DNA of 64,000 nt from CBDFKB01 sp965248715 (GTDB lineage: Bacteria > Pseudomonadota > Alphaproteobacteria > Rhizobiales > Rhizobiaceae): positions 124,001-188,000 of the forward strand of contig CBDFKB010000007.1 in assembly GCA_965248715.1 (NCBI GenBank), given 5' to 3'. Within the stretch, counting starts at the first letter, position 1. Every line of letters starts with the position of its first letter. Under the pieces are notes generated by a model. That model had not been told where the DNA came from. It searched no databases and saw nothing but the letters and a program-made list of their open reading frames with translations. The position numbers and the translations under genes were made by a program. Positions 27,682-36,730 of this stretch are shown here, piece by piece.

Positions 27682-28542
27682 ATGACCAAATATCGCGTCG
27701 CCTGCCTGCAAATGCACAGCGGAACCGATATCGCGCGCAATGTAGAAAATTTCGAAGCCTTGACACGCCAAGCCGCCGCCAAGGGCGCGCGCTATATCCA
27801 ATCGCCGGAAATGACCGGCATCGTTCAACGCGACCGGCGGCAATTGTTTGCTTCCATATTCGAAGATGCCGATGACCCGCTATTTGCCAGAGCTGCCGAA
27901 CTGGCCAAGGAATTGGGTGTTGCCATCCACGTCGGTTCGACTGCGATCAGGCTTGGGACAGATAGCGCCGCCAACCGCGCCGCACTGTTTGGCCCAACCG
28001 GCGCGCGGCTGGCCTCCTATGACAAGATCCACATGTTCGATGTCGAGATCGGCAATGGCGAACGATGGTGCGAATCAAAGGTTTACCAACCTGGCAACCA
28101 GGCAGTGGCCGTCGATCTTAGCGTCTTTATTCTTGGAGTAGGGATTTGCTACGATGTGCGTTTTCCTGGTCTTTATGCCAATTTGGCAAAAGCAGGGGCA
28201 ACAGTGCTGAGCGCACCATCCGCGTTCACCCGGCCCACCGGCGAGAGCCATTGGGAGATATTATTGCGTGCCCGCGCGATCGAAAATGGCGCTTACATGG
28301 TTGCTGCCGCCCAAGGTGGGCAGCACCAAGACGGCCGTGTCACCTATGGTCATTCGATGATTGTCGATCCATGGGGCAAAGTGGTTGCTGGGCTTGGCGA
28401 TGCTAAGGAGGGGGTGCTGATGGCCGACATCAATCTTGCGTTTGCAAGCGAATGCCGGGCCAAGATACCATCCCTTGACCATCAACGCGGCTTTACGATC
28501 GATACCATCACGGCGCCGCAAAGGGCCAGGGTCGGCGCATGA
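27682..28542 (+). CDS. Carbon-nitrogen hydrolase (nitrilase superfamily, Nit2/omega-amidase-like)
   Basis: 286 residues. The nitrilase catalytic triad can be read: Glu in SPEMTGI (about residue 40), Lys in YDKIHMFDVE (about 117), and Cys in GVGICYDVRFP (about 156). Family members hydrolyse omega-amides or deaminated glutathione; the grxC neighbour fits a thiol-repair role but does not prove it. The stop overlaps the next start (ATGA). Confidence 0.88.
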   Translation: MTKYRVACLQMHSGTDIARNVENFEALTRQAAAKGARYIQSPEMTGIVQRDRRQLFASIFEDADDPLFARAAELAKELGVAIHVGSTAIRLGTDSAANRAALFGPTGARLASYDKIHMFDVEIGNGERWCESKVYQPGNQAVAVDLSVFILGVGICYDVRFPGLYANLAKAGATVLSAPSAFTRPTGESHWEILLRARAIENGAYMVAAAQGGQHQDGRVTYGHSMIVDPWGKVVAGLGDAKEGVLMADINLAFASECRAKIPSLDHQRGFTIDTITAPQRARVGA

Positions 28543-28967
28543 TCCGTTTCCAACTAGGTTGTAAGGCCGGCCACTGTTTTGAGGGCTGGTTTTCCGGTAA
28601 TGAAGATTTTGATTACCAGCGTGCCCAAGGATTGCTTGACTGCCCACAGTGCGGTTCGTCATCGGTCGACAAATTGCTGATGACGCCGACGATCCCGCAA
28701 AAGGGCAAATTGCCTGCCAAACAACGCGAACAATTGGCTGCCAATCATCATGCGGTCGCGGAAAAAATACGAGCACTGCACAAATATGTCACCAGCACCG
28801 CCGAAAATGTCGGCACTGAATTTGCCGAAAAAGCGCGCAAGATCCATTACGGCGAAGCCGATCCGCGCGGCATTTATGGCAAGACCTCATCGGCGGAGGC
28901 AATGGAATTGCTGGAGGAAGGCATTACGGTTCTGCCATTGCCAGACCTGCCGGAAAACAAAAATTGA
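28539..28967 (+). CDS. DUF1178 family protein
   Basis: 142 residues. Starts MIRFQLGCKAGHCFEGWF, then a zinc-ribbon-like CPQCGSS, and a C-terminal FAEKARKIHYGEADPRGIYG segment conserved in DUF1178. Function unknown. Overlaps the nitrilase gene by 4 bp and closes the operon. Confidence 0.9.
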   Translation: MIRFQLGCKAGHCFEGWFSGNEDFDYQRAQGLLDCPQCGSSSVDKLLMTPTIPQKGKLPAKQREQLAANHHAVAEKIRALHKYVTSTAENVGTEFAEKARKIHYGEADPRGIYGKTSSAEAMELLEEGITVLPLPDLPENKN

Positions 28968-29050
28968 GCCAATATACCAACGGCGGTACGGAGTTCACTT
29001 GTGAGTGCAATGTGCAGTCCCGCCCGAAGATCGGCCCCTGGCAGTTTGAT

Positions 29051-29082
29051 CTAGCGCTTGTCACGAAGCATTGGGTTCGCTT
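29051..29082 (+). repeat. Left part of a 106-bp element split by an IS66 element
   Basis: CTAGCGCTTGTCACGAAGC and the following bases up to GTTCGCTT are the left third of a repeat copy. The rest resumes at 30467 after the insertion; GTTCGCTT is repeated on both sides. Confidence 0.9.
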
Positions 29083-30466
29083 GTAATTACTCACCCCCAC
29101 GTTGCCGTCATTTGGAGTTCGGTTTCAGGCCAGCGTTGATAGGATTGTATGGAATGGGGGATGTCCGCTCAGCTTCGAGGTGTCAACGACTGTTCGTACT
29201 GCACAATCGCCCTTTGCTGCCCACATGGAACGGAAGCCGTTGGTTACTTTGCGTTGGATGACTGCAGGTCGCAGACCTCTTTCGCATCCGTTGTTTGTCA
29301 CGTCGATTTCACCGGGATAGTCGAGAAACGTCAGTAACCGTGGGCTGGCCCAATTTACGCCATTTGGCCATTTTTCTGCTGATTGTATGGGCAATTTCAC
29401 AGCTTGGGGTATCGGCGAGAATATCCGCCAGAGTGTTTTCCAATCGCCGCTTCTTGGTTTTCACCGTGCTGGCCGCGAAGCCTTGCAGGAAACGGGCCAA
29501 TACAAACACCTTGTCCAGCCACAGTTTCAGCCGTACCGGCACCATGTCGTCGCTGGCCTCCACCGCGTAAGCAATATCCCGCGCCAGATGGGCAAGGCAG
29601 GTCTGATGGAATTGGCCATGGCCCTGCTGGGCCGAATATCCATCCGATAACCAAAGTTTAGGTTGATGGTCGCCCATCACATCGCGCACCACTTGCGCCG
29701 CGCGGCTCAGTTGAGCTTCGTGCACAATCGCCGTTCCGCTCATGAATATCCAGTGATAACCGTTCAAGCCTTCGATGCGTATCCCTGTTTCATCGGATGC
29801 CACGGCTTCGGCTTGGCGCAGGTCTTTGATGATATCCTTCTTGCGGGTTGCAAACGGCACATGAGAGCGCTTCAACATGTTAGCCAGTGCGCCTTGGCTG
29901 ACTTTGGCGCCAAATAAGTCGGCCAGCATCCCTTCCAACCGGGTAAAGGATACTGCGTGATACGTCTTTAGATAAAGCACCAATCCATGCAGCCGGGGAC
30001 CGAACGGCGAACCATGGGCTGAAGCTGGAACAGGACCTTTCACCGATGTTGAACAGTGCGGGCAGTTTACACAAATCCGACGGTGACGGGTGATATGAGG
30101 AGCAATCGGTGGAACTTCAATCGCATCATATTCACCAATAATATCCCCTGGCAAATCGCTATCAAGAGAACCGTCGCAGTATGGGCAGACCTTTGCTCGG
30201 TGGTCGAAAACTTCATCCGGGTTCTCATGCAAAGAACGGAAATGGCCCTTGTGACCGGGCTTCGCGCCGCCTGGTTTGGAATGCTCACGACGCGCCTTCT
30301 TATCCGTTGAAGGTGGCTTGGACGACGTGCGGGACGTCTTGACCGGCTGTTGCAACCGCAAAACCATATCCACAAGCGCATGCTTACTTAGCTTTTCCAA
30401 ATCACTGCGTTCCATACCCACATGGATTCAGAACTTAGCCAAGTTGGCAAGGGGGTGAGTAATTAC
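29083..30466 (-). mobile_element. IS66-family insertion sequence, 1384 bp
   Basis: Bounded by 16-bp terminal inverted repeats GTAATTACTCACCCCC (29083) and GGGGGTGAGTAATTAC (ends 30466). An 8-bp target duplication GTTCGCTT flanks it (29075-29082 and 30467-30474), the size expected for IS66. The element carries one transposase, broken by a frameshift, and lacks the small tnpA/tnpB genes of classical IS66. Confidence 0.9.
29125..30421 (-). pseudogene. IS66-family transposase, frameshifted
   Basis: The main frame (30421 down to 29309) carries the IS66 N-terminal leucine-rich and zinc-finger region (VCPYCDGSLDSD, CVNCPHCST) and the DDE domain (ASDETGIRIEGLNGYHWIF, KLWLSDGYSAQQGHG). The C-terminal end (LTFLDYPGEIDVTNNGCERG) is in another frame (29400 down to 29125), so one base is missing or extra near 29340. 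A single repair gives a continuous protein of about 430 residues. The Glu of DDE lies in the second frame (NNGCERGLRP). Either the transposase is dead or the base is a read error. Confidence 0.85.
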
Positions 30467-30547
30467 GTTCGCTTCGTCGCGCTATCTCTTAGTTTATGCG
30501 TGTCATTTTCCCCAAAACCGGTACCCACTTTTGGGTGACACGCTCTG
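30467..30547 (+). repeat. Right part of the 106-bp element split by IS66
   Basis: Starts with the duplicated GTTCGCTT, then CGTCGCGCTATCTCTTAG and the GCGTGTCA / TGACACGC hairpin, ending GCTCTGG. Joined with 29051-29082 minus one target copy it gives a normal element. Confidence 0.88.
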
Positions 30548-30797
30548 GATGACATGCTGACCAAGAACGTCCGCTGTCCCAAACGGGAACGTCTGACGCG
30601 GTCCGTGTTTTTGAAGAGCTTGGCTCACTTGGATGTGACGGCGGTGGATGCGGTTCTTGTCGACAAGGATCGCGCCTACAATCGCCGCTTGCAGCAGATG
30701 TGCGGGCACTATCTGCTTGATCCCGTGGCCTGTACTCCGGCATCCGGCTGGGAGAAGGGTCAGGTCGAGCACCATGTGGGTATGATACGCTCCGGGC
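30548..30797 (+). pseudogene. IS21-family transposase (IstA) fragment
   Basis: The plus frame reads AVLVDKDRAYNRRLQQMCGH and YLLDPVACTPASGWEKGQVE, the signature of IstA around its catalytic region, but without the rest of the protein. It is cut at both sides by repeat material. Dead remnant. Confidence 0.7.
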
Positions 30798-30810
30798 GGC
30801 TGCTAACCGC

Positions 30811-31098
30811 CGTGCCTTAACCGCAATTCATGGGGCCAATTTTGAACGCCGATAAGGCGTCAATATTCAATGCCGATTGACAGGGTTTTCTGACAGAAAG
30901 CTCTAACCAATTCGCCTGCCGGTTTGCCGGTCAAAAATGTGAACATTTTCCGGCAGAATAGAAAGTTTCACGGTTGCCGCTTGGGCGGAGGTTAAATGCA
31001 CGCCGGACAGACTTGCTGTGAAGCGATTGGTTTCAGTCCAAGCCATTGTGATCTCCTTCGAATCTTTAAACAATCCGAATGAATCACAACTGGTTGAT
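30811..31098 (-). repeat. Duplicated ugpC 3' end plus a foreign leader, copy 1
   Basis: 30811-31034 repeats almost exactly the ugpC downstream region and last 44 codons (38649-38876). Beyond 31034 the sequence switches to an unrelated leader with a ribosome site (minus strand GGAGATCACA before ATG GCT TGG at about 31046), so a 47-residue frame fuses three foreign residues to the UgpC tail (SLSGVHLTSAQAATVKLSIL). No complete gene. Confidence 0.75.
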
Positions 31099-31166
31099 AT
31101 TGACCTGCCACTGCGAATCTCCTCCATGATGAATTAGAGTCCGGCCCTTATTGAAAGGACGGACAG

Positions 31167-31413
31167 ATGAAGAGAAAACGTTTCAGTGAAGAGCAGATCA
31201 TCGGGATTTTGCGGGAGAATGAGGCCGGTGCGAAGGCCGGTGATCTGGGCCGCAAATACGGTGTTTCGGAAGCGACGATCTACAATTGGAAGGCCAAGTT
31301 TGGCGGCATGGACGTGTCGGATGCCAAACGGTTGAAGGAATTGGAAAGTGAGAATGCAAAACTGAAGAAGCTTTTGGCCGAGCAGATGTTGGACGCGGCA
31401 GCGATGAAAGAGC
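31167..31413 (+). pseudogene. IS3-family transposase orfA fragment
   Basis: MKRKRFSEEQIIGILRENEA then YGVSEATIYNWKAKFGGMDV and a coiled LKELESENAKLKKLLAEQML are a typical IS3 (IS407-like) OrfA. It stops abruptly after AAAMKEL where the inverted-repeat element at 31411 begins. No orfB follows. The likely left end of the IS is near 31137. Confidence 0.75.
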
Positions 31414-31560
31414 TGGACACCCGCAAAAACCTCAGCGGTCGTTCTGATGGTTGTCTGATAAAGAGAACATTCCAGAATCAAACCATGAACGAACCGGAAT
31501 CAAACGTATTTCCACATCCCGCTAAATATTTGGACAGGAGGTTTTTGCGGGTGTCCAGCT
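31411..31560. mobile_element. Small (about 150 bp) element with 23-bp perfect terminal inverted repeats
   Basis: Left end 31411-31433 begins AGCTGGACACCCGCAAAAAC; right end 31538-31560 is its exact reverse complement. The 100 bp between show no coding frame of note. It sits at the broken end of the IS3 orfA fragment, so it either inserted there or is the deletion derivative of an IS whose ends remain. Confidence 0.65.
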
Positions 31561-31755
31561 CTAACCAATTCGCCTGCCGGTTTGCCGGTCAAAAATGTGA
31601 ACATTTTCCGGCAGAATAGAAAGTTTCACGGTTGCCGCTTGGGCGGAGGTTAAATGCACGCCGGACAGACTTGCGGTGAAGCGATTGGTTTCGTCCAAGC
31701 CATTGTGATCTCCTTCGAATCTTTAAACAATCCGAATGAATCACAACTGGTTGAT
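31557..31755 (-). repeat. Duplicated ugpC 3' end plus a foreign leader, copy 2
   Basis: Repeats 30899-31098 almost base for base, apart from a one-base loss at the junction (GGTTTCGTCC against GGTTTCAGTCC). The two copies bracket the orfA fragment and the 150-bp element as direct repeats about 660 bp apart. Confidence 0.75.
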
Positions 31756-31942
31756 ATCACCCAACTTAATTTTCGTTTGGGCTTTAAAGCTGTATGGCCT
31801 CTAATAAGGTTTAGTCGCGTATTCGGCGGATGCCTGAAACTGGCCTCTGATATCACTATCAAAGATGATGGGGTCTGCCAGACTTGGCACATTTTGAATG
31901 ATTGGGATTGCATTCGCCATCACTACGCGCTGCCTTCGCCTG

Positions 31943-33262
31943 TCATAATTTTGCTCGATGGCCAGTTAGGTACAACACATCAGTGCGAGAATATCGCATG
32001 CCGCGCAGAATATCCTCAAATTCTATTTTGAAACCAGCTTGTTGAAGCTCCAATTTAACATCTTGTATGGTCCCGTGGTCTTGGTTGTCAACTTGCCGAT
32101 CTTCACTGAGATTCCACAATTCTTCAGTCTCAGGAATTAATTCAAGTGAGAGAAGGATCCTCCCGCCCGGTTTGCAGTGGTCCGCCATCGCCTTAATGAC
32201 CGATCGGCGCATTAAGGCAGGCATGTGCTCGATTACTGAAATTGAGTAGACGATATCAAACATTTCGCCTAATTTAACCTTCGCCATGTCAACATTGAAG
32301 GACTTAATTCGCGAGTCGATCTGCGAATAATCTAGATAGCCCCATTCGTTCCAATTTTCCCTCGACTGTTCGTTTCGGATGGTTGGGTGCAAGTCAACAG
32401 TTGTTACCAATGCCCCGCGCTCAGCTAGTTTGAAAGGGATACAGCTTACACCCGCACCGACATCCAGAACTACCTCTTTGCCGTTAACCCTGCTAAGCTG
32501 ATCCACAAACCACATATACTCATGTGTTCGGATGACCGAGTACGGAAAAAAGCCAATTTTTTCCCGACTAAAGTCAATCAAATCGAGCAACCCTTGTTTG
32601 TCTTCGACGGTATCAAGTCCGACCGCCAGCTCTGGAATTCCAATATCACTGGCCGTTCGGCGATCCCCAAACTTTTTCTCAGCAAAATAGAGTGTGGCAT
32701 CGCGATAGGTCAGAATTTCAACCACCCGGTTTATCTCAGGCTTAGCTAACAGAAATTCCTTAATTGAGCTGGTATCAAACGAAATGCCACTATTGACCGT
32801 TTGAGAATGAGCACTGAATACCACACCTTTGCGTGCGACTTTCAGCAAGTCATCAACCAGTTGCTGAGATGCCTTCAAAGATGGTTGATGAATAAGCACA
32901 TCAATGCACATGCTATAGTCGAAATATTCGATTCCAAATTCAGATAATGCTTTATTCTCAAATCGCCACTTGGGGAATTTAATCTTTGCCATCTTAACTG
33001 CTTCGGAAGAAATGTCGATTCCTGTATAATTATGAACCGTTAAAGGGCCGACAACTTCAAGGTCACCGCAACCAACATCAATGATAGAGTCTGACCCGAT
33101 AGCTTCGAGAAGTGGCGCAAGTATCTGCTGCTTGGCGATCAGAGTTTCATTTCGCGAACCAAGGCCACTGCCTAGCTCGGGATGTTTATTATAACGGAAG
33201 TCCCAAAATATCTCGTTCGAAAAACATTCTCGGCGCGCTGCTACCAGCCGATCTCTTGCAAC
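31943..33262 (-). pseudogene. C-terminal part of an IS-split glycosyltransferase/methyltransferase gene: two methyltransferase domains
   Basis: The frame is open from the IS3 boundary at 33262 to the stop at 31943 (439 codons plus target duplication). The first domain has motif I IIDVGCGDLEVVG and YTGIDISSEAV; the second has VVLDVGAGVSCIPFKLAERG and DIVYSISVIEHMPALMRRS. The linker NEIFWDFRYNKHPELGSGLG is typical of methyltransferases in polysaccharide clusters. An ATG exists at 32992 but lies inside domain one, so any product from it would be incomplete. Restored with the segment at 34533-35387 the gene encodes about 723 residues. A/T-richer than the flanking core. Confidence 0.8.
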
Positions 33263-33328
33263 TGAGCTGGTCCTAGAAAATCGGACAGCCTGTTAAGGTG
33301 TATTTCTTCGACGATGGAGGAATACGAC

Positions 33329-33610
33329 ATGGCGAAACGACGCCGGTTTACAGACGAATTTAAGGCCCGAGTAGCGCTGGAAGCGTTGCGGGGTGACAGG
33401 ACGGTGCAGGAGATCGCATCGAAGCACAAGGTGCATCCCAACCAGGTCTCGGCGTGGAAGCGCCAGGCAATCGATGGTCTTGCGGATGTATTTTCCAAGG
33501 GCTCTGGAAAAGATGGTGCCGAGCATGATGCACAAGTTCATGATCTTCACGCCAAGATCGGTCAGTTGACAGTGGAACGGGATTTTTTGGCAAAAGGGCT
33601 CAAGCAATGA
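33329..33610 (+). CDS. IS3-family transposase OrfA
   Basis: 93 residues from ATG 33329 (ATG 33314 also possible). HTH region MAKRRRFTDEFKARVALEAL and KHKVHPNQVSAWKRQAIDG, then a leucine-zipper-like HDLHAKIGQLTVERDFL. OrfA binds the IS ends. Its stop overlaps the orfB start by 4 bp; in this family an OrfAB fusion is made by ribosomal frameshifting, but I did not find a certain slippery site. Confidence 0.88.
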   Translation: MAKRRRFTDEFKARVALEALRGDRTVQEIASKHKVHPNQVSAWKRQAIDGLADVFSKGSGKDGAEHDAQVHDLHAKIGQLTVERDFLAKGLKQ

Positions 33611-34470
33611 GCAGGGCGGAACGCAAGGCGATGGTTGCCCGCGATCACCCTGAACTCAGCTTGAGCCGTCAATGCCAGCTTGTCCAGGTCAGCCGCTCAT
33701 CGTTCTATCACAAGCCAAAGGGAGAAAGCGCAGAGACATTGGCGCTGATGCGGCAGATCGATGAGCTTTTCATGAAATACCCCTTCTTTGGCAGTCGCCA
33801 GATACGGCATCACTTGCGCCGGAGCGGCGTGAAGATTGGCCGTCACCGTGTTCGCAGATTGATGCGGTTGATGGGGTTGTGTGCGATCTATCAGGCTCCC
33901 AACACGTCCAAACCGCACCCGGAGCATCGGATTTATCCATATCTGCTGCGGCGTATGGTGATTGACAGGCCCAATCAGGTCTGGTGCAGCGACATCACAT
34001 ATATTCCGATGAGGCGGGGGTTTCTGTACCTGGTGGCAATCATGGACTGGGCAACGAGAAAAGTGCTGAGCTGGCGGTTGTCAAATACGATGGATGCCAG
34101 TTTCTGTGTAGAGGCTCTGGAAGAAGCCATTTCCCGATACGGCAAACCGGAGATATTCAACACGGATCAGGGCAGTCAGTTTACAAGTTCCGCCTTTACC
34201 GGCGTGTTGCTGGATGCAAAGATCAAAATCTCCATGGATGGACGTGGCCGCTTTCTGGACAACATCTTCATTGAAAGGCTGTGGAGGTCATTGAAATACG
34301 AATGCGTTTACCTGCACGAAATGACCGATGGCTTTGTGGCCAAACGCCATATTAAAAATTGGCTTGCCTTCTACAACGAAGAACGTCCACACTCGACATT
34401 CAACGGTGCAACGCCCGACGAAATCTACGGGTTGAAAAAAGAGAAACAAGACGAGAAACTGGCAGCATGA
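33607..34470 (+). CDS. IS3-family transposase OrfB (DDE integrase)
   Basis: 287 residues. Catalytic residues: Asp in WCSDITYIP, Asp in FNTDQGSQFTS, and Glu in DNIFIERLWRSLKYE with the usual K/R seven residues on. The HTH_21-type N-terminal region and YNEERPHSTFNGATPDEIY tail are complete, so the enzyme looks functional. Inserted in a resident gene on the other strand. Confidence 0.92.
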   Translation: MSRAERKAMVARDHPELSLSRQCQLVQVSRSSFYHKPKGESAETLALMRQIDELFMKYPFFGSRQIRHHLRRSGVKIGRHRVRRLMRLMGLCAIYQAPNTSKPHPEHRIYPYLLRRMVIDRPNQVWCSDITYIPMRRGFLYLVAIMDWATRKVLSWRLSNTMDASFCVEALEEAISRYGKPEIFNTDQGSQFTSSAFTGVLLDAKIKISMDGRGRFLDNIFIERLWRSLKYECVYLHEMTDGFVAKRHIKNWLAFYNEERPHSTFNGATPDEIYGLKKEKQDEKLAA

Positions 34471-34532
34471 TCAGACAACAAAATACACCTTAACAAAGCT
34501 GCTAACCTGTCCAACAATCCGGGACCACCTCA

Positions 34533-35387
34533 AACAGCCAGCTGTGAATCAATCCATTCCACACCGACATTGTTGGGTAAACCATGTTGGTCAACATGAT
34601 TATGATAATGTACAGCCAAAATATTTTGAAACTTAACTCCTGAAATTAAGTCCGCGGGAAGATGAGTAGGAAAATTGGCAGAAATTGATAAAGGTTCTAT
34701 TGCCGCATTCAAATCAATTAGAGCTAAACCCATACCAACTTGATCAGCATGATGAGCATAGATGCCCATCAAGTCTCCCTGCTCAAGGCACTTAGTTGAA
34801 TAGTCGCGCCATCTTTTTGCGATTGGTTCGATCATAGATCGTGGGATTAAATACAGCCCGCCATTGAAGTTTGTTTCAAATGTTAATTCTTTTGGGGCAA
34901 ACTCCAGTGCGGTTTCTCGGACCTTGTCCGTCAGGCCCGCTTTTTCAACCAAAATTCTCCAGATTGCGGTTGTAGGATTTGGTAGATCAACCTGCTTTGC
35001 TCTGAATTTATCTTGGACGAGTAAAGTGGCGGGATCAGCCAGAAACAGAAGATCTGCGTCAGACAAAATAACGAAATCTGCTTCAATGAATGATTCCGAT
35101 TCAAGCTGTAAAATCTTATTGCAGTAGCGCGCAGAGCCATCACCAAACGGTTCAACTTCGATAAGCGTTGCACCAAGGGATTCAAAATGTTCCTGTACAG
35201 TTGCCCCGAGGGCTCCAGTAGTAAAGTGGACAAAAGGTTTTGCTACACTTTTGGTAAATTTTAATGAAAGCAGCCAGTTCCAAGCTTGCAAACGAAAGTG
35301 GGGCTGATCATCCACCAAACATGAAATATGGATGTTTGAGTCTTCCATTATCGATAATGTAACTTGATTCAATGATTCTCTGAACAT
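34533..35387 (-). pseudogene. N-terminal part of the IS-split gene: glycosyltransferase-like domain
   Basis: 285 codons ending at the IS3 boundary, where a stop from the IS follows. A GT-A-like fold is suggested by ADFVILSDADLLFLADPATL, with a DxD-type metal motif, then NFNGGLYLIPRS and HHADQVGMGLALI. The start is unclear: ATG 35387 or ATG 35348; the frame stays open for 8 more codons toward the IS630 fragment at 35397, so the true N-terminus may have been lost. Likely an envelope polysaccharide enzyme. Fuses in frame to 33259-31943 once the IS and one AAC copy are removed. Confidence 0.75.
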
Positions 35388-35396
35388 AGATTTTGG

Positions 35397-35605
35397 TGTC
35401 TTTCTACCGCCCTATTCTCCCGACATGAACCCCATAGAAATGGCCTTCTCAAAACTTAAAGCCCACATGAAGCGGTTGGCGATCAGAACCGTCCAAGATC
35501 TATGGAAAGGCGTTGGCAAAATCCTCGATCTGTTCTCAAAACAGGAATGTGCAAACCTCTTTAAGGCTGCAGGTTATGGTGCAGAATAAACCGGAAATGC
35601 TCTAG
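35397..35605 (+). pseudogene. IS630-family transposase 3' fragment with right end
   Basis: Matches the last about 200 bp of the complete IS630 at 37602-38646, including the C-terminal catalytic PYSPDMNPIEMAFSKLK and the end CCGGAAATGCTCTA. No left end. It marks an old insertion or rearrangement next to the glycosyltransferase gene start. Confidence 0.85.
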
Positions 35606-35689
35606 ATGTCTGCAATGCGGACAAACCTGCCGAACACCTCGTACAATATGACGTCCAGTTTAGTGGTGCAAGCGCGTGAAACAGTTAGT

Positions 35690-36586
35690 CTAGTCCAAAA
35701 GGAAATCATCATCAGATTCTCTTAAAAACGATGTCAGCTCGTCCAGAAAATCGCGCACCTTTCGCGGCGCATTGGTTTGATATTGATGTACCGCATATAT
35801 TGGCGTCGAAGAGATTTGGAAGAGCGATACGAGTTTGCCGTCAGGATCTAGCCAGTCGACCGCACTTTTCGGAAGTAACGCCACACCAAGGCCAAGGCGC
35901 GCGAAAGCAACTATATCAAACAGAGAGTTACACCTTATGTCTGGCGTTATCTCAACTACCTTACTTTCGTTGAACCGATACCGCATCGGCACCCCTTGCC
36001 ATTCGTTGGCAATGTGGTTCCAGTTTTGCAATTCGGCAAATTGATCCGGCATACCGCCTCGCTCACTCACGTAGCCTTCGCTGGCGTAGAGGTCTTCACG
36101 CAATGTGCAGATGCGACGGACCATTGCCGTCTGCGGCCCCGGCTCTCCAACACGGATGGCCACATCTATTTTCTGATCAATTAACTTCATCGGTTGGTCA
36201 TCGGCGATCAGCCTGAGGGATAGCTGCGGATGGCGTTTGCGCAACTTTGCCAGCACAGGCACTATCATGTTCTGGCTTAGGGCATTTGGTACTGTGACCG
36301 TCAATGTATCGGTGACGCTCCGTCCCATTGATTGAAGGTCGCTCAGCGTCAACGCATATGTTTCGCGCAATTGCCGACAATGGGGCAAGATACGTGTTCC
36401 TGCATCAGTGATCGAAAGGGCGCGCGTCGATCTTAGAAGTAATTTTTGACCAACGTCATTTTCCAGCCGCTTGATAGCGTGGCTAATCGCAGATTTGGTG
36501 AGCCCCATCATATCAGCCGCCTGCGTAAAGCTCTTACACTCAACTACTTCCAAAAAGGTGATCATATCTTGTGGATTGGGCTTCAT
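35690..36586 (-). CDS. LysR family transcriptional regulator
   Basis: 298 residues from ATG 36586. N-terminal winged HTH (DMITFLEVVECKSFTQAADM then LTKSAISHAIKRLEND), then the effector-binding domain (TLTVTVPNALSQNMIVPVLA, KIDVAIRVGEPG, FARLGLGVALLPKSA). LysR proteins are usually encoded divergently from what they control; the divergent neighbour here is the SnoaL-like gene at 36731, 144 bp away. Effector unknown. A/T-richer than core genes; probably acquired. Confidence 0.88.
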   Translation of the reverse strand: MKPNPQDMITFLEVVECKSFTQAADMMGLTKSAISHAIKRLENDVGQKLLLRSTRALSITDAGTRILPHCRQLRETYALTLSDLQSMGRSVTDTLTVTVPNALSQNMIVPVLAKLRKRHPQLSLRLIADDQPMKLIDQKIDVAIRVGEPGPQTAMVRRICTLREDLYASEGYVSERGGMPDQFAELQNWNHIANEWQGVPMRYRFNESKVVEITPDIRCNSLFDIVAFARLGLGVALLPKSAVDWLDPDGKLVSLFQISSTPIYAVHQYQTNAPRKVRDFLDELTSFLRESDDDFLLD

Positions 36587-36730
36587 GGCGGCTACGCCTC
36601 TCGTTTTTTGACTATATACCATAATAGCAACTGTTGAATTCTATTCAACTATATTTACGGATAATTTGGCTTATCGTACTAACTTTTGTTGGCTATGTTC
36701 AAGTAGTAGAATCAGAAAAGGAACTACTTC

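Larger units (their letters stand above)
33263..34532 (+). mobile_element. IS3-family insertion sequence, 1270 bp
   Basis: Ends are imperfect inverted repeats: TGAGCTGGTCCTAGA at the left and the reverse complement TGAGGTGGTCCCGGA at the right, with GTTAAGGTGTATTT repeated further in. AAC is duplicated at both sides (33260-33262 and 34533-34535). Contains intact orfA and orfB, so it may be active. Confidence 0.88.

Noticed and set aside
31650..31913. 87-codon minus-strand frame between the ugpC-tail copy and the methyltransferase gene
   Set aside because: It runs through the duplicated leader and a frameshifted junction; no family resemblance.
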